Positions 7,251 through 15,672 of a DNA stretch of 64,000 nucleotides are shown piece after piece. The first letter of the stretch is position 1, and every line of letters begins with the position of its first letter. The notes under the pieces were generated by a model that worked only from the letters and a program-made list of their open reading frames with translations, had not been told where the DNA came from and did not search any database. The stretch comes from JAUIAS01 sp030425395 (lineage in GTDB: Bacteria > Pseudomonadota > Alphaproteobacteria > Rhodobacterales > Rhodobacteraceae): positions 1,116,001 to 1,180,000 of the forward strand of contig CP121336.1 of the NCBI GenBank assembly GCA_043553855.1, read 5' to 3'. The translations under genes were made by a program, and so were the position numbers.

Positions 7251-8480
7251 ATGCGCCGTGTCGTCGTTACAGGACTGGGTATCGTTTCATCTATCGGCAA
7301 CAATGCCGAAGAGGTGCTGGCCTCTCTGAAGGCCGGAACATCCGGGATCACCGCAAATGAGGCCATGCAGGAACACGGCTTTCGCAGCCAGATTGCGGGC
7401 GATCTGAAGATCAACGTCGCCGATCATGTCGACAAACGCACCCTGCGGTTCATGGGGCCGGGTGCGGCCTATGCGCATATCGCAATGACACAGGCGATTG
7501 CGGATGCCGGATTGGAACCGGCCGATATCTCAAACAACAGAACCGGTCTGGTGGCCGGGTCCGGCGGGCCGTCCACTTCGGCCATGCTGGCCGCGCATCA
7601 GGTGGTGCTCAAATCCGGCAGCCCCAAGCGTATCGGCCCCTTTGCCGTGCCAAAATGCATGTCGTCCACGATCTCGGCAAACCTGTCGACAGCGTTCAAG
7701 ATCAAGGGCATCAATTATTCCATCACCTCGGCCTGTTCGACGTCCCTGCATTGCATCGGCAATGCCTCGGAACAGATCATGCTGGGCAAGCAGGATATCA
7801 TGTTTGCCGGCGGCGGAGAGGAACTCGACTGGACCTTGTCCTGCCTGTTTGACGCGATGGGCGCGATGTCGTCGAAATACAACGATACGCCCGAGCTTGC
7901 GTCGCGCGCGTTTGATGCGGATCGGGACGGATTCGTCATTTCCGGCGGCGGCGGGATCGTTGTGCTTGAGGAACTTGAACACGCCAAGGCACGCGGTGCC
8001 AAGATTTACGCCGAGGTTACCGGCTATGGGGCGACGTCGGACGGTCACGACATGGTCGCACCCAGCGGTGAAGGCGGCGAACGCGCCATGCGCGAAGCAT
8101 TGACCACACTCCCCGAGGGGCGCCGCGTCAGTTATATCAATGCGCACGGCACATCGACCCCGGTCGGAGATATGGGTGAGATTGAAGCCGTGCGGCGCGT
8201 ATTCGGCGAAGGCCAGACGCCGCCGGTATCGTCAACCAAGTCGATGACCGGGCACAGCCAGGGTGCGACGGGTGCGCAGGAGGCCATCTATTGCCTGTTG
8301 GCGCTGGACAATGATTTCATCATCCCGTCGATCAACGTCATTACGCCCGACCCCGCGCTGAACCCCGGTGAGATCGCCACAACTCTGGTCGAAAACGCTG
8401 GCCTCGACACGGTGATGACCAATTCCTTTGGCTTTGGCGGGACGAACGGGTCCATGCTCTTGTCGAAATATCGCGACTGA
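7251..8480 (+). CDS. fabB: 3-oxoacyl-ACP synthase I FabB
   Basis: 409 aa condensing enzyme that elongates cis-3-decenoyl-ACP made by FabA, committing it to unsaturated fatty acids. Catalytic residues are Cys162 (SACSTSLH), His299 (NAHGTSTP), Lys330 and His335 (GHSQGATGA), matching E. coli FabB C163, H298, K328 and H333. The start at 7251 follows AGAGGGAGG. It has its own upstream interval of about 140 bp after the ThDP enzyme, and ends in a strong hairpin. Confidence 0.96.
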   Translation: MRRVVVTGLGIVSSIGNNAEEVLASLKAGTSGITANEAMQEHGFRSQIAGDLKINVADHVDKRTLRFMGPGAAYAHIAMTQAIADAGLEPADISNNRTGLVAGSGGPSTSAMLAAHQVVLKSGSPKRIGPFAVPKCMSSTISANLSTAFKIKGINYSITSACSTSLHCIGNASEQIMLGKQDIMFAGGGEELDWTLSCLFDAMGAMSSKYNDTPELASRAFDADRDGFVISGGGGIVVLEELEHAKARGAKIYAEVTGYGATSDGHDMVAPSGEGGERAMREALTTLPEGRRVSYINAHGTSTPVGDMGEIEAVRRVFGEGQTPPVSSTKSMTGHSQGATGAQEAIYCLLALDNDFIIPSINVITPDPALNPGEIATTLVENAGLDTVMTNSFGFGGTNGSMLLSKYRD

Positions 8481-8502
8481 TCACATCCAGTCGCCCGTTG
8501 TT

Positions 8503-8526
8503 GCAGAGGGCGGGAACGCCCTCTGC
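8503..8526. terminator. Hairpin between convergent fabB and membrane-protein gene
   Basis: GCAGAGGGCG and CGCCCTCTGC form a 10-bp perfect stem with a GGAA tetraloop, 23 bp after the fabB stop and just before the end of the convergent gene. It is likely a bidirectional terminator, although neither side has a long T-run. Confidence 0.65.
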
Positions 8527-8528
8527 GC

Positions 8529-9101
8529 TTATCCCTTCGACAGGCGGGTCGTGATCCGCCCGGCAAGCCCCAGACCCAACGCCGCCAGCACCAGCGCCAT
8601 GGCCAGCGTGATCAGGGCGAATTTCACCACCGCAAAACCCGAGTATGGCAAGGCCAGCCAATCCGCGAACCCCTGCGGATCGGCCAGCATAACGAACGAC
8701 ACCGCATTTTCGGACGCATCGCACAGCGCCCCGAACACGGCGGCCACAGCCGCCCCAAGCCCAGCGCCGCGCGCCCATGATCCCGGTGCGCCCAACCGCG
8801 CCACCAAAGTTCCCAGTAGCAGGCCAAACACCCCGACCATGGTCAGGAATCCCATGTCGATCACCTGCGTGCGCACATAGATATCCAGCGTTCCCGCCTG
8901 CTCCATCACAGCGTAGAAGCCCTTGATCCTGTCGGCGTCAAACGTCGTCTGTCCGGTGGCATAATCCACCGGATGATTGGACGCGGCATAAGATGCATCA
9001 AGCGTGATCCGCACCGCCTGAAAAACGCCAAAGGCCACAGCGGTTGCCCCTGCATGTAGCCAGATCGGCATTTCGGTCAGTTTCCGTGCGTGGCGCAGCA
9101 T
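8529..9101 (-). CDS. Four-helix integral membrane protein of unknown function
   Basis: 190 aa from the ATG at 9099-9101 (MLRHARKLTEM), preceded by a good GGGGAA site. Roughly four hydrophobic segments are visible, near residues 15-30, 70-95, 105-125 and 150-175, with a soluble loop between the first two. I do not recognise the family. It is divergent from a MarR gene, and a perfect 16-bp palindrome sits directly upstream of its ribosome site, so it is probably the MarR target. A role in membrane lipid homeostasis or efflux would fit the neighbourhood but is speculation. Confidence 0.75.
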   Translation of the reverse strand: MLRHARKLTEMPIWLHAGATAVAFGVFQAVRITLDASYAASNHPVDYATGQTTFDADRIKGFYAVMEQAGTLDIYVRTQVIDMGFLTMVGVFGLLLGTLVARLGAPGSWARGAGLGAAVAAVFGALCDASENAVSFVMLADPQGFADWLALPYSGFAVVKFALITLAMALVLAALGLGLAGRITTRLSKG

Positions 9102-9116
9102 TGCGATTCCCCTTTT

Positions 9117-9152
9117 ACATTCCATGGAATGTTAATTACATTCCTCGGAATG
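9117..9152. promoter_or_regulatory. Tandem palindromic operator in the MarR divergent region
   Basis: Site 1 (9117-9132), ACATTCCATGGAATGT, is a perfect palindrome. Site 2 (9139-9152), CATTCC-TC-GGAATG, repeats the same arms and its last three bases are the marR start codon. The centres are about 21 bp apart, two helical turns, and TAATTA between them could be a -10 element. This is the expected layout for MarR autorepression plus control of the divergent membrane-protein gene. Confidence 0.75.
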
Positions 9153-9665
9153 ACAGCACAACCCCCCAAGACGCCAATTGGCGAAATGATGACCTGGGCC
9201 GCAATCGCGACCCAGCTTTACGGAACGGCCCTGGAACAGCGCCTCGCGCCGCATGGGCTGACCGGCGCGCAGTTGTCCGTCCTGTCGCATCTGGCGCGCC
9301 ACAGTCATCCGCCCTCTCCCGCGCTGGGCGTATCGGCCATCGCCCGCGCGGTTCAGGTGCAGCAGCCTGCCGTGACCAAGATGATGACCAAGTTCGCCCG
9401 CGAAGGATGGATCACGTTCGAGGCCGACCCAAAGGACGCCCGCAAACGCAATTGCCGGATATCGGGGCCGGGGCTGAGCCACCTGGGGGCGGTGCAGCGT
9501 GATCTGTTTCCCGACCTTGGCCGACATTTCGCCGATTGGTCCGAAGCCGACATGACCCGGTTTACAGCGGACCTGAAGCGCTTTGCGGCGGTGTTCGACG
9601 CCATGCGCCGCCTTGACGCCACGTCCCCCTCTGGCCTATCGGAGAACAAACAAACAGGACTTTGA
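9150..9665 (+). CDS. MarR-family winged-helix transcriptional regulator
   Basis: 171 aa from the ATG at 9150 (MTAQPPKTPIGEMM). The MarR fold is recognisable: helical dimer N-terminus, HTH region GVSAIARAVQVQQPAVTKMMTKF, and a wing with DPKDARKRNCRISG in place of the usual D-x-R-D motif. Ligand is unknown. Its stop lies one base before the fabI start, so the regulator and enoyl-ACP reductase are co-transcribed, and the tandem operator should make both autoregulated. A fatty-acid or phenolic ligand is a plausible inference from the position. Confidence 0.88.
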   Translation: MTAQPPKTPIGEMMTWAAIATQLYGTALEQRLAPHGLTGAQLSVLSHLARHSHPPSPALGVSAIARAVQVQQPAVTKMMTKFAREGWITFEADPKDARKRNCRISGPGLSHLGAVQRDLFPDLGRHFADWSEADMTRFTADLKRFAAVFDAMRRLDATSPSGLSENKQTGL

Positions 9666-9666
9666 C

Positions 9667-10455
9667 ATGCAATCACTTTCGGGAAAACGCGGGCTCATCA
9701 TGGGCGTGGCTAATGAACGCTCTATCGGATGGGGCATCGCCAAGGCCTTGGCGGAGGCCGGTGCCGAACTGGCATTTACCTATCAGGGCGACGCGTTTGG
9801 CAAGCGGCTTGAACCGCTGGCCGCTTCCGTTGGTTCGGATTTCATGGTGGACGTCGACGTCACGGATGACGCGTCTCTGGACGCCGCGTTTGAAGCGCTT
9901 GGCGCACGCTGGCCGACGATTGATTTCGTCGTGCATGCCATCGCCTATTCTGACAAATCCGAACTGACCGGCCGGTTTCTCAACACCAGCCGGGCCAATT
10001 TCAAGAATTCGATGGATATCAGTGCGTATTCCTTCATCGAGGTTGCGCGCCGCGCGCATCCCTTGATGGTGGAAAACGGCGGCACCCTGATTACGCTCAG
10101 CTATCAGGGCAGCAACCGCGTGGTGCCCAATTACAACGTCATGGGTGTGGCCAAAGCCGCGCTGGAGGCAACAACCCGGTATCTTGCCAACGATTTGGGC
10201 CCGGACGGTATCCGTGTGAACGCGATCAGCCCCGGACCGATGAAGACCTTGGCCGGGGCTGCCATCGGCGGCGCGCGCAAGACCTACAAGCACACCGAAC
10301 AGAACGCCCCATTGCGATCGAACGCGACGCTTGAAGCTGTCGGCGGCACCGCCGTCTATCTGGTGTCGGATGCAGGCAACTTTACCACCGGCGAAGTGAT
10401 CCGCGTGGACGGTGGGTTCCACGTTTTGGGAATGCCACAGCAAGACAACCTGTAA
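9667..10455 (+). CDS. fabI: Enoyl-ACP reductase (NADH) FabI
   Basis: 262 aa short-chain dehydrogenase that reduces trans-2-enoyl-ACP in the last step of each fatty-acid elongation cycle; target of triclosan and isoniazid-type inhibitors. Tyr146, Tyr156 and Lys163 (YNVMGVAKAA) coincide with the E. coli catalytic residues, and the N-terminal cofactor motif GVANERSIGWGIA is intact. The ATG at 9667 directly follows the marR stop, with AGGACTTTGAC as ribosome site. It is probably read from the MarR-controlled promoter. Confidence 0.96.
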   Translation: MQSLSGKRGLIMGVANERSIGWGIAKALAEAGAELAFTYQGDAFGKRLEPLAASVGSDFMVDVDVTDDASLDAAFEALGARWPTIDFVVHAIAYSDKSELTGRFLNTSRANFKNSMDISAYSFIEVARRAHPLMVENGGTLITLSYQGSNRVVPNYNVMGVAKAALEATTRYLANDLGPDGIRVNAISPGPMKTLAGAAIGGARKTYKHTEQNAPLRSNATLEAVGGTAVYLVSDAGNFTTGEVIRVDGGFHVLGMPQQDNL

Positions 10456-10505
10456 TTCTGCGGCTTCGCCGCAAGGTTAAATTCTGCGGCTTCGCCACAA
10501 GGCTT
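10454..10505 (+). repeat. 26-bp tandem duplication with hairpin after fabI
   Basis: Two copies of AATTCTGCGGCTTCGCC(G/A)CAAGG(T/C)T(A/T) at 10454-10479 and 10480-10505. The first forms a perfect TGCGGC-TTC-GCCGCA hairpin (10459-10473). In the second a G-to-A change weakens the stem. It probably acts as the fabI terminator with a decaying duplicate. Confidence 0.65.
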
Positions 10506-10532
10506 GCACAATTGCGCCGTGAAAGCGGCGCG

Positions 10533-10922
10533 ATGGCCCGTTACCTGAAACGCATGACCTTGTTTGAAGAAGAACAGAAACTGAGGGCGGTATTCACAAC
10601 CGACCCCGAGGCCGAAGCCCAAACAGCCGAAGACCCAAGCGCACGCTATCTGCGCCGGTCAAAGATCGCGCGTTGGGGGGTGCGATTCACGTTGATCGCC
10701 CTGCTGAGCATGATCTCGACCGTTCTATTGTCCGAACCCCGGATCAAAGCTCTTATCGACGAGGGAATCGCGGTCTGGAAAACCGAGCTTCAGGCGCGGC
10801 TTCCTGAATCCATCACGGGCGGTTCCACGGATGCAGACTCAGGTGCAAATGGCGAGGGCGCACGCCCACCTGTCAGTATCTTGCCGGGCAGCGTCGTGCC
10901 GGTCAGGCGCGCAGGTGGCTGA
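10533..10922 (+). CDS. Small single-pass membrane protein of unknown function
   Basis: 129 aa from ATG 10533 (MARYLKRMTLF), or 136 aa from a TTG at 10512. The N-terminal half is charged and cytosolic, and one transmembrane helix lies near residues 45-65 (FTLIALLSMISTVLL). The C-terminus is Pro/Gly-rich (GSTDADSGANGEGARPP) and probably periplasmic. No family is recognised. A 6-bp stem, GCGCCG-TGAAAG-CGGCGC (10514-10531), sits immediately before the ATG and would hold the weak GAAAG ribosome site in its loop. Confidence 0.65.
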   Translation: MARYLKRMTLFEEEQKLRAVFTTDPEAEAQTAEDPSARYLRRSKIARWGVRFTLIALLSMISTVLLSEPRIKALIDEGIAVWKTELQARLPESITGGSTDADSGANGEGARPPVSILPGSVVPVRRAGG

Positions 10923-10946
10923 CACCCGCGCGCCCTGCACCTGTCA

Positions 10947-11375
10947 TCAGGCGATCGCGACCAGTTCGATATCAAACGTCAGGTCCTGACCCGCCAGCGG
11001 ATGATTGGCATCCAGCGTGACCTCGGTTTCACTGATTTCAACGACTGAAACGGGAACCACCTGCCCCTGAGGCGTTTGCATTTGAAGCATGATTCCAACC
11101 TCAAGCGGGATATCCGCCGGGATGGTTTCACGCGGGACGGCTTGCGTCATTTCCGGGTTCGCTTGCCCATAGGCTTGATCGCAGGCGATGTTCACGGTCT
11201 TCTTTTCGCCGACTTCCATGCCGGGTATTGCGACGTCCAGACCGGGGATAATGTCGCCCGATCCAACGGTGAATTCGAGCGGATCGCGCCCTTCGGAGCT
11301 GTCGAAGGTGCTGCCGTCGTTCAAGGTTCCGGTATAGTGAATGCGGACGGTATCGCCCGTTTTGACCTGAGTCAT
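10947..11375 (-). CDS. FKBP-type peptidyl-prolyl isomerase, SlyD-like
   Basis: 142 aa from the ATG at 11373-11375 (MTQVKTGDTVRIHYTG). The FKBP core DGSTFDSSEGRDPLEF and GDIIPGLDVAIPGMEVGEKK is followed by an insert-in-flap domain (AYGQANPEMTQAVPRETIP) as in SlyD. The C-terminus DANHPLAGQDLTFDIELVAI is typical of this group, but the long His-rich metal-binding tail of E. coli SlyD is missing. It is a cytosolic folding helper. The open frame extends upstream to 11534 without supporting sequence. Confidence 0.92.
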   Translation of the reverse strand: MTQVKTGDTVRIHYTGTLNDGSTFDSSEGRDPLEFTVGSGDIIPGLDVAIPGMEVGEKKTVNIACDQAYGQANPEMTQAVPRETIPADIPLEVGIMLQMQTPQGQVVPVSVVEISETEVTLDANHPLAGQDLTFDIELVAIA

Positions 11376-11600
11376 CAATGGTTCCGATCTGTTGGGATGA
11401 ATTTCGCGGAGGCCGCGTATCTGCGCGGGTGCTTCCTGATGCCCAAGGCTATCGTTCAGAGCCGCCGTGTAAAGAGGCAGGTCGCGGCAATTCCGCGCGG
11501 ATTTCGAGAAAGCAGGGCAATTTTTGCGGATCACAGCCTGCCCCTTTCAACCCGTTCCCGATCTGTGCAACTGTCACGGCGAAAAATGACCGGAGGTCTC

Positions 11601-12290
11601 ATGCCCATCACCACCTGCATCTTTGATGCCTATGGAACATTGTTCGATGTCGCCGCTGCCGCCCGTCAGGCTGCGGCTGAACCACGGTTTTCCGCCATCG
11701 CTGAGGACTGGCCAGCTCTGGCGGAAAAGTGGCGAACAAAGCAGCTCCAATACACCTGGCTTCGCGCCATCACCGACGCCCATACCGATTTCTGGGAAGT
11801 CACCGCAGATGGGCTGGACTGGGCGCTTGAAGCAACCGGGCATGACGGCGACGCCGAACTGCGTCAACGGTTGCTGGATCTTTACTGGGAACTGGGTGCC
11901 TATCCCGAGGTTCCCAAGATGCTGCAACGCCTGAAGGAAGCCGGGCTGGCAACGGGCATCCTGTCCAACGGATCGCCGCAAATGCTGGATGGCGCGGTCA
12001 AATCCGCGGGTCTTGGCAATTTGCTTGACGCGGTTCTGTCGGTGGAAAGCGTCGGTATCTTCAAGCCGGACGCGCGGGTTTATGATCTGGTCGAAATGAA
12101 TTTCGGCTGCGCGCGGGACGAGATCTTGTTCGTGTCCTCCAACGGCTGGGATGCCGCCGGAGCGGCGGGTTACGGTTTCGACACTGTCTGGGTCAATCGG
12201 GCCGGTGATCCCGTAGACCGGCTTCCTTGGCGGCCCCGCACCATTCTGTCAGATCTGACGCGCATTCCCGAACTTGCGACAGGCGCATAA
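11601..12290 (+). CDS. Haloacid dehalogenase type II (HAD superfamily)
   Basis: 229 aa with GGAGG eight bases upstream of the ATG. HAD motifs: nucleophile Asp9 (FDAYGTLFD), motif II LSNGSPQM, motif III Lys in IFKPDARVYDL, motif IV SSNGWDAAGAAGYGF. The AYGT and SSNGWD signatures are those of L-2-haloacid dehalogenases, which hydrolyse C-halogen bonds of 2-haloalkanoates; related 2-phosphoglycolate-type activity cannot be excluded. It is the first gene of a three-gene overlapping operon; its TAA overlaps the next ATG (TAATG). Confidence 0.88.
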   Translation: MPITTCIFDAYGTLFDVAAAARQAAAEPRFSAIAEDWPALAEKWRTKQLQYTWLRAITDAHTDFWEVTADGLDWALEATGHDGDAELRQRLLDLYWELGAYPEVPKMLQRLKEAGLATGILSNGSPQMLDGAVKSAGLGNLLDAVLSVESVGIFKPDARVYDLVEMNFGCARDEILFVSSNGWDAAGAAGYGFDTVWVNRAGDPVDRLPWRPRTILSDLTRIPELATGA

Positions 12291-13120
12291 TGGCCTTTTT
12301 CCGCGCCCAGGACGGCACCCGCCTGCATTACACAGATGAAGGCAACGGAACCCCGATTCTGTGCCTGCCTGGCCTGACCCGCAACAGCGAGGATTTTTCC
12401 TATGTCACGCCACACCTGCCCGCTTGCCGGTTGATCAAGCTTGATTATCGCGGGCGCGGGCTGTCGGAGTGGCCCGAAGATTACATGACATATTCAGTGC
12501 CCGTGGAAATGGGCGATGCGATTGCATTGCTGGATCATCTCGGGATCGCGCAGGCAGGGATACTCGGCACGTCGCGTGGTGGACTGATCGCCATGGCGAT
12601 GGCGGTTGCAGCCCCGGACCGGCTGCGCGGTGCGGCGCTGGTGGATGTGGGCCCCGAACTGGATCTGGCCGGCCTTGGCGCGATCATGGGGTATCTTGGA
12701 CAACCGCCCCAATGGACAACCCATGCAGAGGCCGCCGCCGCACGCGCCAGCCTTATGACCGGCTTTGACGACGTTCCGCCGGGCCGTTGGATGGACGAGG
12801 TGCGCAAGCTGTACCAAGAAACGGCCGAGGGGCTTGTCCTGACCTATGACCCACGTCTGCGCGACGCGGTCATTGCCGCCGCCGAAGCGATGCCGGAACC
12901 GCCCGACATGTGGCCGATGTTCGATGCCCTCGCGACCAAGCCTCTGGCCTGTATACGCGGTGCGAATTCCGACCTGCTGTCGCGCGATACATTGGACAGA
13001 ATGCAGACCCGCGCGCCCGACATGATCGTGGCCGAGGTGCCGGGAAGGGCGCATGTGCCATTCCTTGACGAACCTCAGTCCATTGCCGCCCTGAAAGACT
13101 GGATAGGAAAGCTCGCATGA
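12290..13120 (+). CDS. Alpha/beta-fold hydrolase
   Basis: 276 aa. Canonical features: oxyanion region LPGLTRNSEDF, nucleophile elbow GTSRGG with Ser, and the likely catalytic His in RAHVPFLDEP near the end. There is no signal peptide. It resembles soluble esterase or C-C hydrolase types, but the substrate is not predictable. Its start overlaps the HAD stop and its TGA overlaps the start of the PLP enzyme, so the three should be made in fixed proportion and act on one pathway. Confidence 0.85.
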   Translation: MAFFRAQDGTRLHYTDEGNGTPILCLPGLTRNSEDFSYVTPHLPACRLIKLDYRGRGLSEWPEDYMTYSVPVEMGDAIALLDHLGIAQAGILGTSRGGLIAMAMAVAAPDRLRGAALVDVGPELDLAGLGAIMGYLGQPPQWTTHAEAAAARASLMTGFDDVPPGRWMDEVRKLYQETAEGLVLTYDPRLRDAVIAAAEAMPEPPDMWPMFDALATKPLACIRGANSDLLSRDTLDRMQTRAPDMIVAEVPGRAHVPFLDEPQSIAALKDWIGKLA

Positions 13121-14094
13121 ATTACGACATGATCACCGCCGCTGCGGATCGGCTCAGGGGACAGGCACGGCGCACGCCTTTGCTCAGTTCTCCGTTTCTT
13201 GATGAGATCGCGGGACGCCATGTTCTGATCAAGCCCGAGTGCTTGCAACACACCGGCAGTTTCAAGTTTCGCGGGGCATGGTCAGCGGTCTCGGCCCTGC
13301 CTGAAGATGTGCGCAAACGCGGGGTGATTGCTTTTTCCTCGGGAAATCATGCCCAAGGGGTCGCGATGGCGGCGGCACGGCACGGGGTGCCTGCGGTGAT
13401 CATCATGCCACAGGACGCACCGCGCCTGAAAATCGACAATACCGTCGCCTTGGGTGCGGAAGTCGTGCTTTATCAGCGCGCCACGGAAGACCGCGATGCA
13501 ATCGGTGCCCAACTGGCGGAAGAACGCGGGCTGTCCCTGATCAAGCCGTTTGACGACCCGCAGGTCATCGCGGGGCAAGGCACCGTCGGGCTGGAAATCG
13601 CGCAGCAGGCTGCAGAAGCCGGGGTATATCAGGGCGACGTGATTGTCTGTTGCGGTGGTGGCGGTCTGTCGTCGGGTATCGCGCTGGCGCTGGAGCATGA
13701 CGCGCCGGGGTTGCGTGTGCGCACAGCCGAGCCCGAAGGCTTTGACGATGCCGCGCGATCAGTGGCCGCAGGCGAGATCAGATCGAACACGGCAATGGAT
13801 GGGTCGATCTGCGACGCAATCGTCACCCCCCAGCCCGGAAACCTGACCTTTCCGATCCTTCACAGGCTGGCCGGTCCGGGCTTCGCTGTCAGCGATGACG
13901 ACGCCCTGCGCGCCATGGCGCTTGCCTTTCTACGCCTCAAGGTGGTTGCCGAACCCGGCGGGGCCGTCGCATTGGCCGCCGCATTGTTCCAGCCTGACCA
14001 GATCCAAGGGGATGCCGTGATCTGCACGATCTCCGGTGGAAACGTCGATGCGCAACTGTTTGCATCGGCTTTGGCCCGCTATCCGCAGGGGTAG
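13117..14094 (+). CDS. PLP-dependent threonine/serine dehydratase-like enzyme (fold type II)
   Basis: 325 aa. The PLP Lys50 lies in HTGSFKFRGA, and the phosphate-binding loop is CCGGGGLSSG. It has no C-terminal ACT domain, so it resembles catabolic threonine/serine dehydratases, serine racemases, hydroxyaspartate or hydroxyectoine (EutB) lyases rather than biosynthetic IlvA. Overlapping ATGA with the preceding hydrolase ties it to the HAD/hydrolase operon. The pathway might release a 3-hydroxy amino acid and dehydrate it, but that is inference. Confidence 0.85.
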   Translation: MNYDMITAAADRLRGQARRTPLLSSPFLDEIAGRHVLIKPECLQHTGSFKFRGAWSAVSALPEDVRKRGVIAFSSGNHAQGVAMAAARHGVPAVIIMPQDAPRLKIDNTVALGAEVVLYQRATEDRDAIGAQLAEERGLSLIKPFDDPQVIAGQGTVGLEIAQQAAEAGVYQGDVIVCCGGGGLSSGIALALEHDAPGLRVRTAEPEGFDDAARSVAAGEIRSNTAMDGSICDAIVTPQPGNLTFPILHRLAGPGFAVSDDDALRAMALAFLRLKVVAEPGGAVALAAALFQPDQIQGDAVICTISGGNVDAQLFASALARYPQG

Positions 14095-14168
14095 ACAACC
14101 CGCGCCTTGCCGCGCTTTGGAAGCAAGGCTAACACTTGGCCTGCTTGCCGCAGAGGGAGGAGACCCCG

Positions 14169-14957
14169 ATGAACATCGCCGATTTCGGAGACGTAAAGCT
14201 TCACTACAGGATCGACGGCGACCCGGACGGTGCGCCCATCGTTTTTGCCAACTCGCTGGGAACCGATCTGCGGCTTTGGGACCCGATCCTGCCTTTGCTG
14301 CCGGCGGGATTGCGCATCATCCGCTATGACAAACGCGGGCACGGCCTGTCCTCGGCACCGGATGCGCCCTATTCCATGGGCGCGCTGATCAGCGATGTGG
14401 CACGCCTGTGTGATCACCTGGATGTGCGCGATTGCATGTTTGTGGGGCTCAGCATCGGCGGCATGATCGCACAAGGGCTTGCGGTCAAGCGCATGGACAT
14501 TGTGCGCGCAATGGTCTTGTCCAACACGGCCGCCAAGATCGGCACCAAGGAGATGTGGGGCGACCGCATCGCGGCGGTCAACGCGGGTGGAATCGAGCCG
14601 ATGGCCGACGCGGTTATGGAGCGTTGGTTTTCCAAAGGCTTCCGTGCCACGCCAGAGCTCGACCTGTGGCGCAACATGCTGACGCGCCAGCCGGTTCACG
14701 GATATGCGGGCTGTTCTGCTGCGATTGCAGGCACGGATTTTTTCACCACGACAGCCAGCCTTCGGCTACCGGCTCTTGGCATTGCCGGGGATGCCGATGG
14801 ATCGACGCCGCCGGATCTGGTGCGCGAAACGATGGACCTGATACCGGGATCGAAGTTTCAACTCATCCGCAAGGCGGGCCACCTGCCCTGCGTGGAACAA
14901 CCTCAGGAATACGCCCGCATTCTGGGTGATTTCCTGCGCGAAACGGGGCATATCTGA
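14169..14957 (+). CDS. pcaD: 3-oxoadipate enol-lactonase PcaD
   Basis: 262 aa alpha/beta hydrolase that opens 3-oxoadipate enol-lactone in the protocatechuate branch of the beta-ketoadipate pathway. Catalytic Ser95 lies in VGLSIGGMIAQ, the DKRGHGLSSAP segment is typical of PcaD, and the terminal His is in KAGHLPCVEQP. GGGAGGAG precedes the start. It opens a run with a second hydrolase and pcaB. The ring-cleaving pcaHG and the pcaC decarboxylase are not in the window. Confidence 0.88.
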   Translation: MNIADFGDVKLHYRIDGDPDGAPIVFANSLGTDLRLWDPILPLLPAGLRIIRYDKRGHGLSSAPDAPYSMGALISDVARLCDHLDVRDCMFVGLSIGGMIAQGLAVKRMDIVRAMVLSNTAAKIGTKEMWGDRIAAVNAGGIEPMADAVMERWFSKGFRATPELDLWRNMLTRQPVHGYAGCSAAIAGTDFFTTTASLRLPALGIAGDADGSTPPDLVRETMDLIPGSKFQLIRKAGHLPCVEQPQEYARILGDFLRETGHI

Positions 14958-14958
14958 T

Positions 14959-15672
14959 ATGGCGAGGTTCGTTCTTGTGCACGGATCCGGGCATGGCGCG
15001 TGGTGCTGGCGCGATGTTGTTCCACAATTGGAGGCCATGGGCCACACGGCTGTAGCAATCGACCTGCCGAGCCATGGTCAGGACAACACACCGGCAAACC
15101 AGATAACACTGGATGTCTACCGTGATGCGGTGCTGGCCCACAGCACGCCCGAAACGATCCTCGTGGGCCATTCCATGGGCGGCTTTCCCATCGGCGCAGC
15201 GGCCAACCATGCCCCCGATGCGATGCGTGGTCTGGTGTTCCTGTGCGCCTATGCGCCGCAATCCGGCCTGTCGCTGGCCCAGATGCGGCGGCGAGCCCCG
15301 CGTCAGCCGCTGATGGCTGCGATCAGCAAGTCCGAGGACGGCAAGACATTTTCCGTGGACCCTGTCGCCGCTCGGGACTTGTTTTATCACGATTGCCCGC
15401 AAGAGGCGGCGGATTACGCCGTTGCGCGGCTGTGCCCGCAAGCGATTCTGCCTCAGGAAACCCCGATTGATTTGACCCCTGCCTATGCAGATGTCCCCAA
15501 GGCCTATATCCGCTGTTCTGATGATCGCACCATTCCGCCGGAATTCCAGATCACCATGACCGAGAATTGGCCTGCCGAGACTGTCTATACTATGGCATGT
15601 TCGCATTCCCCGTTTTTCGCCAAACCGGCGGAGCTTGCCCAATTGCTCGATCGCATCGAAAAGGGCATGTGA
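14959..15672 (+). CDS. Alpha/beta hydrolase, methylesterase/salicylate-esterase type
   Basis: 237 aa. Its start VLVHGSGHGAWCW, nucleophile Ser in VGHSMGG, and C-terminal CSHSPFFAKP (catalytic His) match the plant-methylesterase-like hydrolase group (EstC/MES). It starts two bases after the pcaD stop and its TGA overlaps the pcaB ATG, so it is embedded in the pca operon. It may release aromatic acids from esters feeding the protocatechuate route; the substrate is inferred only from context. Confidence 0.82.
   Translation: MARFVLVHGSGHGAWCWRDVVPQLEAMGHTAVAIDLPSHGQDNTPANQITLDVYRDAVLAHSTPETILVGHSMGGFPIGAAANHAPDAMRGLVFLCAYAPQSGLSLAQMRRRAPRQPLMAAISKSEDGKTFSVDPVAARDLFYHDCPQEAADYAVARLCPQAILPQETPIDLTPAYADVPKAYIRCSDDRTIPPEFQITMTENWPAETVYTMACSHSPFFAKPAELAQLLDRIEKGM

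Noticed and set aside
9132..9527. Reading frame opposite marR
   Set aside because: Shadow of the MarR coding sequence; the region upstream of it is better explained as the divergent operator.
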